DNA of 28,032 nucleotides from Cyanobacteria bacterium UBA5018 (GTDB taxonomy: Bacteria; Cyanobacteriota; Cyanobacteriia; PCC-6307; Cyanobiaceae): the NCBI GenBank assembly GCA_002396505.1, contig DGYA01000028.1, positions 1 through 28,032 of the forward strand, in the 5' to 3' direction. Below the pieces are notes generated by a model. That model was given only the letters and a program-made list of their open reading frames with translations, had not been told where the DNA came from and made no database searches. A program made the translations under genes and the position numbers. Below, in pieces: positions 9,366 through 16,257 of the stretch (its first letter is position 1; the number at the start of each line of letters is the position of its first letter).

Positions 9366-9479
9366 ATGGTCCCCGAGCAACCGCAGCGACCCGCCTGGCT
9401 GAACTGGCTGATCCTGGCAGCCTTCCTGTGGAGCAGCTGGCAACTGGCGGGCATGTGGTTTAACCGCCTGCATGGCTGA
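9366..9479 (+). CDS. Small single-span membrane protein (37 aa)
   Basis: The ATG is preceded by GGAG at 9355-9358 with a 7-base gap, a good ribosome binding site. The product has a proline-rich start (MVPEQPQRPAW), one hydrophobic segment (LNWLILAAFLWSSWQLAGMW, about residues 12-31) and a short basic end (NRLHG). It is divergent from the 2OG oxygenase start at 9304, with about 60 bases between them. This composition is typical of the tiny membrane proteins common in picocyanobacteria, but I do not recognise a family. Chance coding is possible because of the length. Confidence 0.5.
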   Translation: MVPEQPQRPAWLNWLILAAFLWSSWQLAGMWFNRLHG

Positions 9480-9535
9480 AGGCCCGCCTGCATGGCTGAA
9501 AGCCAGACCACATGGCTGAAAGCCGGCAAAGGGGC
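9466..9535. repeat. Three degenerate repeats around CATGGCTGAA
   Basis: CATGGCTGAA occurs three times in about 60 bases (near 9472, 9492 and 9512), each followed by GGCC or AGCC. The first copy overlaps the stop codon of the 37-residue ORF, and the array lies between that ORF and the 3' end of the convergent ppk2 gene. The ATGGCTGA core also occurs in the 13.3-kb array. Confidence 0.6.
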
Positions 9536-9570
9536 TTGCGGGCTTAGGGGTATCTGGATTGACCGCCCGA

Positions 9571-10719
9571 TCAGGGGTATTGATTCGGCACGAAGAACTG
9601 TTCCCCGAGGGGTGGTCTGGCCACTTTTTTTGCCTTGGGGCGGGGCGGCAACTTAACTGCCTCTGGGGTCATATCCCGATAGGGCACCTTGCTGAGCAGG
9701 TGGTGGATGCAGTTGAGGCGGGCCCGGCGCTTGTCGTCGGCCTCAACGGTGAACCAGGGGGCTTCTGGGATGTTTGTATGTTTAAACATTTCATCTTTTG
9801 CCTGGGAGAATTCGGCCCACTTCATGCGGGCTTCTAGATCCATGGGGCTCAGTTTCCAGCGGCGGGTTGGATCGTCGATGCGGGCTTGGAAGCGCAGCTC
9901 CTGCTCCTCGTCACTCACTGAAAACCAGTATTTGAGTAACACGATGCCTGAGCGCACCAGCATCCGTTCAAACTCTGGACTGCTCTGCAGAAACTCCTCT
10001 ACCTGCTTATGGGTGCAAAACCCCATCACCTTCTCCACGCCGGCTCTATTATACCAACTGCGATCAAAGATCACCATTTCGCCGCCACTGGGAAAGTGCT
10101 CTACATAGCGCTGGAAGAACCACTGGGTTTTTTGCTGGTCGCTGGGGGTACCCAAGGCCACCACTCGGCAACCCCGGGGATTGAGGGCCTCGGTGAGCCG
10201 CTTGATCGTGCCACCCTTGCCCGCAGCATCTCTACCCTCAAACACCACGATCAGGCGGAAGCCCGTGTGTTTGATCCAGTACTGCATCTTCACCAGCTCT
10301 ATCTGTAGCCTGATCAGTTCTTTTTCGTAGCGTTTGCGGTCGAGCTTGCCATTGCCATTGCCATTGCCATTGCCATTGCCATTGCCACCTACACTGCCAT
10401 CGCCATTTGGCCGATATTGCCCGTCTGCATTGATGGCGATTTTGTTGACGCCAGCCCCGGCAGCTATGGGGACACTGGGCAGGGATCTATCCGCTGTTGC
10501 GCAATCGGCTAGGGAATCAATATTCAGGCAATCATGGACTGGCTCATCGCGCAGGTCCTCCAGCAGGGTGGAGGGGTAGTAGCGATCGTGATCGGGGCGA
10601 GGCTCAGCCGAATGTGGCGCTGGCCCTGGCTGGCCCTGCCCCTGCCCCTGCCCCTGTGGGTGGTTTTGGGTGGGTCGGTGTTGGGGGGAGCGCTTGTGTT
10701 TGCCTCTGGCTTTAGCCAT
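9571..10719 (-). CDS. ppk2: Polyphosphate kinase 2 (PPK2)
   Basis: A 382-residue protein. PPK2 enzymes transfer phosphate between polyphosphate and nucleotides. The catalytic region (about residues 125-345) shows the Walker A motif FEGRDAAGKGGTIKR, the Walker B region MVIFDRSWYNRAGVE, and the family blocks LNPRGCRVVALG and DDPTRRWKLSPMD. The N-terminal ~125 residues are unusual: basic and low-complexity, with a GQ run near residue 24 and a GN run near residue 112, both encoded by hexanucleotide microsatellites. The Met start was kept because the basic leader follows directly, but a shorter enzyme starting nearer KLDRKRYEKEL would still be complete. It is the last gene of a probable five-gene minus-strand unit; the upstream membrane-protein gene ends 16 bases before it. 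Confidence 0.93.
   Translation of the reverse strand: MAKARGKHKRSPQHRPTQNHPQGQGQGQGQPGPAPHSAEPRPDHDRYYPSTLLEDLRDEPVHDCLNIDSLADCATADRSLPSVPIAAGAGVNKIAINADGQYRPNGDGSVGGNGNGNGNGNGNGKLDRKRYEKELIRLQIELVKMQYWIKHTGFRLIVVFEGRDAAGKGGTIKRLTEALNPRGCRVVALGTPSDQQKTQWFFQRYVEHFPSGGEMVIFDRSWYNRAGVEKVMGFCTHKQVEEFLQSSPEFERMLVRSGIVLLKYWFSVSDEEQELRFQARIDDPTRRWKLSPMDLEARMKWAEFSQAKDEMFKHTNIPEAPWFTVEADDKRRARLNCIHHLLSKVPYRDMTPEAVKLPPRPKAKKVARPPLGEQFFVPNQYP
10351..10386. repeat. Hexanucleotide microsatellite (ATTGCC)x6 inside ppk2
   Basis: Six perfect copies of ATTGCC, plus a diverged copy (CTTGCC) at 10345-10350, encode an alternating Gly-Asn tract on the minus strand. Because the unit is six bases, gain or loss of copies keeps the frame. 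A second short run of CCCCTG units near 10637-10657 encodes alternating Gly-Gln. Confidence 0.9.
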
Positions 10720-10735
10720 CGCTGTTGGGCCTGGT

Positions 10736-11107
10736 TCAGCTGGGTGGTTGGCGGGGCGGCTCGGGCCACAGGGCCTTTAACAGTCTGACCACTCCCGCCA
10801 ACAACAGCACCAGGGCACCGAGGGCCACCGCAGCCAGGGCCAGCACCGCCACCAATTGCAGCAAGCCCATGCCAAAGCGGCTGAGGCCGCCGATCAAGTT
10901 GGCGATCGCATTGCTCACCAACAGCAGGGTGTCGAGCCGCTCAGGTAGCAGCATCAAGCCGTACATCAGCCCGCCGCCGCCGGCCAGCGACAACAGCCCC
11001 GTGCCCAGTAGCTGCCAGCGGGCCCGGCGGCGGCGCTGGCGAAACACCCGCCGGGACTTGGGGGCCGCCTGGGGGAGCTGCAATATCCGCTGGCGGGGTG
11101 AGGTCAT
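10736..11107 (-). CDS. Conserved-type membrane protein, function unknown
   Basis: A 123-residue protein with a strongly basic N-terminus (SRRVFRQRRRRARW) and two hydrophobic stretches, about residues 33-55 (LLGTGLLSLAGGGGLMYGLM) and 82-110 (GLLQLVAVLALAAVALGALV). It ends in a Pro-rich tail. This predicts a two-span inner or thylakoid membrane protein with a positive cytoplasmic face. Its ATG overlaps the stop of the upstream 82-residue gene by four bases (ATGA), so the two are translationally coupled. I do not recognise a named family. Confidence 0.7.
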   Translation of the reverse strand: MTSPRQRILQLPQAAPKSRRVFRQRRRRARWQLLGTGLLSLAGGGGLMYGLMLLPERLDTLLLVSNAIANLIGGLSRFGMGLLQLVAVLALAAVALGALVLLLAGVVRLLKALWPEPPRQPPS

Positions 11108-11352
11108 ACCTCCAGGTGGTGGCCGCAGCCGCGCATCCAGCGCTCAAATTCCATCAGCACCAGCTCGTTTGGGCAATCGATCAGCGACAGGTTGCTCACC
11201 GTGCAGTCGCCATGGCCGCCATGGTGCAGCGTTAGATGAAAGCTGTCGCCACTGAGGCCACACACCTCCGGATCACTGCGCACCACCACATTGAGGGCGG
11301 CGCCAAGGCGGGCCACCCGAATCCGCAGTTCCGACCAGGTCATGGTTGTCAT
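11104..11352 (-). CDS. Small hypothetical protein (82 aa)
   Basis: An 82-residue, mostly soluble protein with a His-rich middle (HLTLHHGGHGDC) and several cysteines. It starts MTTMTWSELR, so either Met could be used (11352 or 11343). It sits in the middle of the minus-strand unit, 48 bases downstream of the DUF4335 gene, and overlaps the following membrane-protein gene by ATGA. The His/Cys content hints at metal contact, but no recognised motif supports that. Function unknown. Confidence 0.7.
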   Translation of the reverse strand: MTTMTWSELRIRVARLGAALNVVVRSDPEVCGLSGDSFHLTLHHGGHGDCTVSNLSLIDCPNELVLMEFERWMRGCGHHLEV

Positions 11353-11400
11353 TAACCCAGTTTGTCCAGGAGTGGCGTTACGTCAAGTAGCGGCGTCGCA

Positions 11401-12036
11401 TCAAGAGCCGCGCTTGGCTGGTGTCAGGGGCAGGCTGGTGGGGGTGGCGCTGGTCTTGGCACCAGGGGTGCCGCCCGGCTGCGGTTTGGGCACCGGCAGC
11501 AACAGCCCCAGGCCGGTCAGCAGGGCCAGGGCCAGCAAGCCCCCCACCGGTGCCGCCAGGCGCTGGCCCAGGGGGGTGCGACGCTCCAGCTCAAACGCCT
11601 TCAGGGGCTTGGGTTCCGGCAGGTCGAGGGCCAGCTGCAATCTGGGGTCCAGGCGCAATTGATCCAGTACCCGCACCAGATCGGCCAGCTCGGCGTCGTC
11701 GAGGCGCAGCTGCAGGGGGGCGGTATCGGCCTGACTGCTATGCAGCACCAGCTGGTGGCCGCCCTCGGGGTGGGGAGAGATTTCCACCGGTTGTGCTGGA
11801 GGCGTGCCGAAGGGGCGCTCCACGCCGCTGAGCAGGTAGCGGGCATAGGGCAGCACCACCTGCATCAAGGCCAACAGGTGCTGTTTGCGGCCCTCCAGCT
11901 CGGGGCGACCGGCCCACTGCAGGCTCCAGCCGCTGATGATTCCCACCACATCTCCGGATTGGCCCACCGACACATCCGGCAGTCCCTCCACCTGAAGGCG
12001 GCAGCTGAGCTGAGCGAAGCGGAGGATGGTTTTCAT
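11401..12036 (-). CDS. DUF4335 domain protein, C-terminal membrane anchor
   Basis: A 211-residue protein with the DUF4335 pattern, a family found in cyanobacteria: an N-terminal beta-rich start (MKTILRFAQLSCRLQVEGLP), a middle helix region (LLALMQVVLPYARYLLSG), a linker with LRLDDAELADLVRVLDQL, and one hydrophobic span near residues 163-182 (LAAPVGGLLALALLTGLGLL). A Pro/Thr-rich tail follows. It lies directly downstream of the DUF3038 gene, an arrangement I know as conserved in cyanobacteria and which suggests the two products work together. Biochemical function is unknown. Confidence 0.82.
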   Translation of the reverse strand: MKTILRFAQLSCRLQVEGLPDVSVGQSGDVVGIISGWSLQWAGRPELEGRKQHLLALMQVVLPYARYLLSGVERPFGTPPAQPVEISPHPEGGHQLVLHSSQADTAPLQLRLDDAELADLVRVLDQLRLDPRLQLALDLPEPKPLKAFELERRTPLGQRLAAPVGGLLALALLTGLGLLLPVPKPQPGGTPGAKTSATPTSLPLTPAKRGS

Positions 12037-12054
12037 GGGGAAGAAGCCAGGGCC

Positions 12055-12648
12055 TCAGGCTGCCGCATCCAGCAGGCTGGCCCGCAGGCGCTCAAAGCCA
12101 CCGTTACCGGCGGCGAGGGCGAGGCTTTGAATCAAACGGCGCCGCTGGGCCAAGCCAGCCTGGGGATCGAGCAGGGCATGCACCGCACCGCGACGGGGGT
12201 TCATCCTTTCGCCCACCAGTTGGGCCATTCGTGACTCAAACAGTTCCCAGCGCTGCTGGTTGATCTCGGCCGGTTCGGCCTTGGAAAGCATCACCCGTAG
12301 TACCGGGTAGAGCCGATCCGCCATGGCGCAGAGGATGCGGATCAGGGCGTCGGTTTCCAGGGGCTTCAAGCTGCCGCGGCGGGCGGCCCGGCGCAGGGGG
12401 TTGTGGCAGCGACGGGTCCACAGCTCCACCCGACTGGCGAAAATCTGGCCGAAACCCAGCTGTTCGCTGATCAGCACCAGCGCCTCACCGCCGTTCAAGT
12501 CGATGGCCTCGGTGGCCAGCAACAGCAGGTCGAGCCGCTCCAAGCCCCGGCGGGGCAGGTGTTGGCCGGCGAAGCTGGGCTCAGCTGGATTACCAGACGG
12601 GCTGGACTGGCTGACGGAGCCGGAGGGGGCAGCAAAAACTTGGCGCAT
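12055..12648 (-). CDS. DUF3038 domain protein
   Basis: A 197-residue soluble protein. Recognisable DUF3038 features include LERLDLLLLATEAIDLNGGEA early, the central helix ETDALIRILCAMADRLYPVL, and a positively charged segment around VGERMNPRRGAVHAL. It is first in the minus-strand unit that continues through DUF4335 to ppk2, and it is divergent from apt with about 40 bases between starts. No catalytic motif is visible. The first ~30 residues (Ser/Pro-rich) are poorly conserved in appearance, so the start could lie further downstream. Confidence 0.82.
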   Translation of the reverse strand: MRQVFAAPSGSVSQSSPSGNPAEPSFAGQHLPRRGLERLDLLLLATEAIDLNGGEALVLISEQLGFGQIFASRVELWTRRCHNPLRRAARRGSLKPLETDALIRILCAMADRLYPVLRVMLSKAEPAEINQQRWELFESRMAQLVGERMNPRRGAVHALLDPQAGLAQRRRLIQSLALAAGNGGFERLRASLLDAAA

Positions 12649-12689
12649 AGTTGCGATGATGCCAGCAACTACAGCTCAGCGTCACGCCC

Positions 12690-13253
12690 ATGGTCGCCAC
12701 GCCCGCAAACTGCGATGACTCGACAGCTAGCGGCATCGATCTGCGGCGGCTGGTGCGGGATGTGCCCGATTTCCCCAAACCCGGCATCCTGTTCAGGGAT
12801 CTCACCCCGCTGATGCGCGATCCCGAGGGCTGGCGGGAGGTGATCCGCCAACTGGAGCAGCTCTGTGAACAGCTGCAGCCGGAACTGATTGTGGGTATTG
12901 AATCGCGGGGCTTCATCGTGGGCACCGCCTTGGCCACCATGGTGGGCCTGGGCTTTGTGCCCGTACGCAAGCCAGGCAAATTGCCCAGTGAAGTAATCAC
13001 CGTGGATTACGAACTGGAATACGGCAAAGACAGCCTTGAGATTCACGCCGATGCCCTGGCGGGCGGGCAGCGGGTGTTGATCATCGACGACCTGCTGGCC
13101 ACCGGTGGTACAGCGGCGGCCTGCGCCGAGCTGGTGGTCGCCGCCGGCGGCAACCTCTGCGGCTTTGGCTTTGTGGCTGAACTGGCCGCCCTCGATGGCC
13201 GCAGCCGCCTCCCCCAGGATCAACCTGTGCAGTCGCTGATTATCTACAGCTAA
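12690..13253 (+). CDS. apt: Adenine phosphoribosyltransferase
   Basis: A 187-residue enzyme of purine salvage: adenine + PRPP gives AMP + PPi. The family blocks are all present: VPDFPKPGILFRDLTPL near the start, VGIESRGFIVG, VRKPGKLPSEV, and the PRPP-binding loop VLIIDDLLATGGTAAA near residues 128-143. Length is slightly above the usual 170-180 because of a short N-terminal leader. Transcription is divergent from the DUF3038 gene. The stop codon lies inside the first copy of a duplicated CAGCTAATTATTTG sequence. Confidence 0.96.
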   Translation: MVATPANCDDSTASGIDLRRLVRDVPDFPKPGILFRDLTPLMRDPEGWREVIRQLEQLCEQLQPELIVGIESRGFIVGTALATMVGLGFVPVRKPGKLPSEVITVDYELEYGKDSLEIHADALAGGQRVLIIDDLLATGGTAAACAELVVAAGGNLCGFGFVAELAALDGRSRLPQDQPVQSLIIYS

Positions 13254-13276
13254 TTATTTGCAGCTAATTATTTGCG
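13247..13276. repeat. Direct duplication of CAGCTAATTATTTG at the apt stop
   Basis: Two adjacent copies of CAGCTAATTATTTG cover the last codon and stop of apt and the bases just after it. The stop TAA sits in the first copy. It is probably slippage-derived. Confidence 0.7.
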
Positions 13277-13281
13277 GCTCA

Positions 13282-13301
13282 CCAGCCATGGCTGGCTTTT
13301 T
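13282..13301 (+). terminator. Possible terminator downstream of apt
   Basis: A short hairpin CCAGC-CATG-GCTGG is followed by C and five T. The stem is only 5 bp, so activity may be weak, but the position about 30 bases after apt fits. Confidence 0.4.
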
Positions 13302-13333
13302 ATGGCTGATCTTATGCGAATAGCTGGCTATCG

Positions 13334-13445
13334 CTGATTGTCTATTGCTGATTGTCTATTGCTGATCGTCAATTGCTGATCGCCTGTGGCTAATTGCCTA
13401 TGGCTGGCTGGCTGTGGCTGATCGCTTATGGCTGATCTTCTTGCC
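13334..13445. repeat. 14-nt degenerate tandem array (about 8 units)
   Basis: Units begin at 13334, 13348, 13362, 13376, 13390, 13404, 13418 and 13432. The first two are identical (CTGATTGTCTATTG) and later ones drift (CTGATCGTCAATTG, CTGATCGCCTGTGG, CTGATCGCTTATGG). The array fills the convergent space between apt and the DUF2949 gene, and its last units encode the C-terminal residues and stop codon of that gene. Confidence 0.85.
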
Positions 13446-13638
13446 AATCGAATACCTGGGCCAGCTGTTCCAGGCTGAGTAGGCCGTAGCGCCAGAGCAC
13501 CGCCGGCAGGGGGGCCTGCTCCAGTTCAGCCTGCTTGAGCCCCAGGGCCAGGGCGCTCTCGCTGATGCCGAGCTGGTGGCGCAAAAAGCGCAGTAGCGCC
13601 TCCGCCGGCCGCAGCTGGGGGGTACTGCTGTTGACCAT
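13426..13638 (-). CDS. DUF2949 domain protein
   Basis: A 70-residue protein that nearly fills the DUF2949 family, a small cyanobacterial family. Visible features are the helix LLRFLRHQLGISESALALGL and the signature end LPAVLWRYGLLSLEQLAQVFDWQ. The last residues (EDQP) and the stop lie inside the 14-nt tandem array, so the C-terminus may be variable among strains. Function unknown; no membrane segment or signal peptide. Confidence 0.85.
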   Translation of the reverse strand: MVNSSTPQLRPAEALLRFLRHQLGISESALALGLKQAELEQAPLPAVLWRYGLLSLEQLAQVFDWQEDQP

Positions 13639-13759
13639 GGCCGAAAAAGCCGCCTACCACCAGCCTGCCAGCGCCTGGAGATCTTGACCACAGCCGCCAG
13701 CCGCGACCCTCTGGCTTTGGCAGTGCCACTGGGCTGGATCCGATTCAGCTCAGGTCAGC

Positions 13760-14992
13760 TCAGCTAAAGCCATCGCCCATCAGCGTCAGGCTGAGGCGCC
13801 GCAGCGGCGCAAACCTCGCTAGCGACAGCAAGGCCAGGTGTCTCAGGGGCAGTAGCAGCGGCTGTCGATTCGAGAACAGTCTCACCAACAGGTCGGTGGC
13901 CGCCAGGGTTAGCAGTAAATCCGGCCAGCGCCTTCTCCCATAGGCCGCCGGTAGCCGCTGCACTGGCAACCGGCCCGCAGCGGCCCGCAGGGCCAGCCGA
14001 TGCAGCACCGCCACATCGCGCCAGCAGAGGTTGAGGCCTTGCCCCCCCACGGGATGGCAGCGATGGCCACTCTCCCCCAGCAGGATGGTCCTGCCCCGAT
14101 GCAGCCGCCGGGCCAGCAGCAGTTGCACGGGAAAGGCCCGCGGCTGCTCCACCAGGGCATCGGGCTGCAAGTGGGCCGGCAGGGCGCCGGCCAGGGCATC
14201 GAGAAAGCTCACATCCGGCAGGCTCTCCAGCTGGCGACAACGAGCCTGGGGGGCACTCCAGACCAGCTGGAAGCGCCGGCCTCCCAAGGGCAACACCGCA
14301 AAGGGGCCCTCCGGTCGAAACAGTTCCCAGGCCTGGTGTTCGCCGCAGCCCCGCAGCTCCACCTGGGTGGTCAGGCAATTTTGGCGATAGGAGTGCTGCC
14401 ACACGCCGATGCCCAGGGCCTCGCGGCTGGGGGAGAGGGCGCCGTCGGCTGCCACCAGCAAATCCCAACTGGGCTCCTGCTCGCTGGCGGCGGCTGTGGC
14501 GGCGGTGGTGCCGAGCCGCAGCGCCACAGCCGGATTGGCGGCGAGTCGATCGTGCAGCACTGTCATCAGCGGCCGATGGGCGGCGATCCAGCCCACTGCC
14601 CCATCTGGGGGCCCATCGGGGGTTTTGTGGCGTCCGGGGGCCAGATCGGTGCTGCCAAAACTCACCTGGCGAGCGATCGCCAGATCCGCGAGCTCCAGGT
14701 TGGTGAAGGGCACCATCACCGCCCGCAGCTCCGGCCAGAGCCCCAGGCGGATCAGCAGCAGCTGGCTGGAATGGGTGAAGGCGTAGCCCCGGGAGGATTG
14801 CAGCAGCTGGCTGCGATCGAGGGGGTCCACCAGGGTTACCCGCCAGCCGGCATCGGCCAGGGCCAAGGCAGCCAGGGCCCCGGTGGGGCCAGCCCCGTTG
14901 ACGCGGGCCCACAGGTAGGGCGAGCTGGAGGGCGGAGGGATCAAGGGGGAGACGGCGGAATCAGCAACTCGCCAGCGGTAGCGGGCTTGCAC
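13760..14992 (-). CDS. UbiH/VisC-type FAD-dependent monooxygenase
   Basis: An aromatic-ring hydroxylase of the UbiH/COQ6 group, about 410 residues. The N-terminal Rossmann FAD motif is VNGAGPTGALAALALADAGW; the DG motif is LLVAADGALSPSRE near the middle; the second FAD motif is ILLGESGHRCHPVGGQGLN, with GE in place of the usual GD, followed by WRDVAVL. Cyanobacterial relatives are often called 2-octaprenyl-6-methoxyphenol hydroxylases, but the true substrate (quinone or another ring) is uncertain. The frame extends upstream to a TTG at 15034, but that start would lie beyond the hli terminator hairpin, so I prefer the GTG at 14992; TTG 14944 is also possible. Confidence 0.85.
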   Translation of the reverse strand: MQARYRWRVADSAVSPLIPPPSSSPYLWARVNGAGPTGALAALALADAGWRVTLVDPLDRSQLLQSSRGYAFTHSSQLLLIRLGLWPELRAVMVPFTNLELADLAIARQVSFGSTDLAPGRHKTPDGPPDGAVGWIAAHRPLMTVLHDRLAANPAVALRLGTTAATAAASEQEPSWDLLVAADGALSPSREALGIGVWQHSYRQNCLTTQVELRGCGEHQAWELFRPEGPFAVLPLGGRRFQLVWSAPQARCRQLESLPDVSFLDALAGALPAHLQPDALVEQPRAFPVQLLLARRLHRGRTILLGESGHRCHPVGGQGLNLCWRDVAVLHRLALRAAAGRLPVQRLPAAYGRRRWPDLLLTLAATDLLVRLFSNRQPLLLPLRHLALLSLARFAPLRRLSLTLMGDGFS

Positions 14993-14995
14993 AAC

Positions 14996-15022
14996 AAAAA
15001 GCCGCAGCAATTTTGCTGCGGC
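14996..15022 (-). terminator. Rho-independent terminator of hli
   Basis: Read on the minus strand: a 9-bp stem GCCGCAGCA/TGCTGCGGC with a 4-base loop, followed by TTTTT. It lies about 58 bases after the hli stop and just before the FAD monooxygenase start. It helps reject the upstream TTG start of that gene. Confidence 0.85.
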
Positions 15023-15080
15023 CCAGGCGCCCAAGGCCGATCGGGGGCCTAGGGCGACGGTGAGCTAGTGGCTAAACGGC

Positions 15081-15368
15081 TCAGCCGATGCCCAGCAGAC
15101 CGCGGGTGAAGGACTCGCCGCCCAGGGCCAGTTCGGTGGCCAGCAGGGCGATGAAACCGAGCATCGCCATGCGGCCGTTCAGCTTTTCGGCCCGCTCATG
15201 GAAGCCCCAGCCGCTTTCCACGTCCACCACCTGCATGCGGGGCTCGGTGGCGAAGGCGTTCAAACGGCCGCCATCTTCAGTGGTGACGGTGGCGCCGCGG
15301 ATCACGGGGCCCCGCAGGGGGGAAGCTTCGAGGGCGGACTCGGAAAGGGAAGCGTTGGCCTGGGTCAC
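15081..15368 (-). CDS. hli: High-light-inducible (Hli) chlorophyll a/b-binding-like protein
   Basis: A 95-residue thylakoid protein whose last ~35 residues form the single chlorophyll-binding helix of the Hlip family: EKLNGRMAMLGFIALLATEL, with the E..NGR chlorophyll-ligand motif. It ends GLLGIG. The preceding LNAFATEPRMQVVDVESGWG block is a typical soluble extension of one picocyanobacterial Hli class. Hlips protect photosystems and chlorophyll intermediates under excess light. The frame also opens from a TTG at 15395, but GTG 15368 has GGAG six bases upstream and leaves room for a leader behind the HLR1-like boxes, so I prefer it. A strong terminator follows. Confidence 0.88.
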   Translation of the reverse strand: MTQANASLSESALEASPLRGPVIRGATVTTEDGGRLNAFATEPRMQVVDVESGWGFHERAEKLNGRMAMLGFIALLATELALGGESFTRGLLGIG

Positions 15369-15397
15369 GGTCGGCTCCGGTGCGGTGATCTGCAAGA

Positions 15398-15425
15398 ACT
15401 GTAACGCATTGTTGCGAGATGTAAC
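15398..15425 (-). promoter_or_regulatory. HLR1-like element (candidate RpaB site) upstream of hli
   Basis: On the minus strand three 8-base boxes sit with 2-base spacers: GTTACATC, GCAACAAT, GTTACAGT. The known HLR1 motif, bound by the response regulator RpaB at high-light genes, is two (G/T)TTACA(T/A)(T/A) boxes separated by two bases. The outer boxes match well; the middle one is degenerate but in phase. Confidence 0.6.
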
Positions 15426-15600
15426 TTGCTGCAGTTGGGGCTCACGAAGGCTTCATGGGCGCGCTCGGCCCGCCAGGGCTGGCCTGTGCTGCTGCTCTCT
15501 AAGCCCGCCAGCAGTGGACGGTTTGCTGGGCTCGCCATGGCTGTCTGGACGCTGGGCCCGCCAGAGCTCGACGGCGCTGGCTGGTGGCTGAGGCTCAGGT

Positions 15601-16248
15601 TCAGCGCAGGCGCCGCTGGCAGAGCTCCTCGAAGGCCGGCCTGAGCAGATAGGGGTACTCGCCCACCCAGATGTTGAGTTGGGGCAACCAGGCGTCACTG
15701 AGGGCGGCGATGCGGGAGAAGTCTGGGCGCTCGCTCAGCACCAGGCAGCGCACCACCATGCCGCGACGAATCTTCTGATGCTTTTTCACGTAGGGGAAGC
15801 GGATCAGCCCCAGGTAGCCCTGCTCGTCCTCCAGCTCCAGACACAGCCAGCTGCGGCGGTTTTCCACCAGCTCCAGCCGCCCCTGGCGGTCGGTGGTCTC
15901 CTGGCGGCCCTCCACCTGCTCGCGGATGAACAGGTCGGCCACCTCCCCCTCAAAAATCGCCGCCGCCGGATAGCGGCGCAAGCTGGCGTTGCGGCGGCTG
16001 GCCTCCAGGATCGGTCCCCAGAGCATGTAGAGCAGGAACACCACGCCCACCATCAGGGCGATCGGGCCCGCCTGGCTGGAGAACAACACGCTCTGGCTGA
16101 TCAGCAGCGTAATAACACCGCCGATCACCGAGATGAACAGGCGTTGCAGCAACTTTTGGGGGCTGCCACTGCTGGCGTTGAACTGGGGGCCGGTGGCCAC
16201 AGCCGGGATTAGACGGGGCAGCTCACCGGGCCGCAGGGGGATCAACAT
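15601..16248 (-). CDS. Conserved cyanobacterial membrane protein
   Basis: A 215-residue protein. A short conserved-looking start (MLIPLRPGELPRLIPAVATG) precedes two transmembrane segments at about residues 37-54 (LFISVIGGVITLLISQSV) and 60-80 (GPIALMVGVVFLLYMLWGP). A soluble beta-rich domain of ~130 residues follows and ends PYLLRPAFEELCQRRLR. I recognise this architecture from many cyanobacteria, where it is sometimes loosely annotated as a phosphate transporter permease; nothing in the sequence supports transport. It lies 10 bases downstream of dapB on the same strand, so cotranscription is likely. Confidence 0.78.
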   Translation of the reverse strand: MLIPLRPGELPRLIPAVATGPQFNASSGSPQKLLQRLFISVIGGVITLLISQSVLFSSQAGPIALMVGVVFLLYMLWGPILEASRRNASLRRYPAAAIFEGEVADLFIREQVEGRQETTDRQGRLELVENRRSWLCLELEDEQGYLGLIRFPYVKKHQKIRRGMVVRCLVLSERPDFSRIAALSDAWLPQLNIWVGEYPYLLRPAFEELCQRRLR

Positions 16249-16257
16249 CGGATTAGA

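Noticed and set aside
13764..14912. 382-codon minus-strand frame in another register
   Set aside because: It overlaps the FAD monooxygenase and is rich in Gly/Pro/Arg, as expected of a GC-rich frame shadow.
14000..15052. 350-codon plus-strand frame
   Set aside because: It is a high-GC shadow antisense to the FAD monooxygenase, whose FAD motifs are unambiguous on the other strand.
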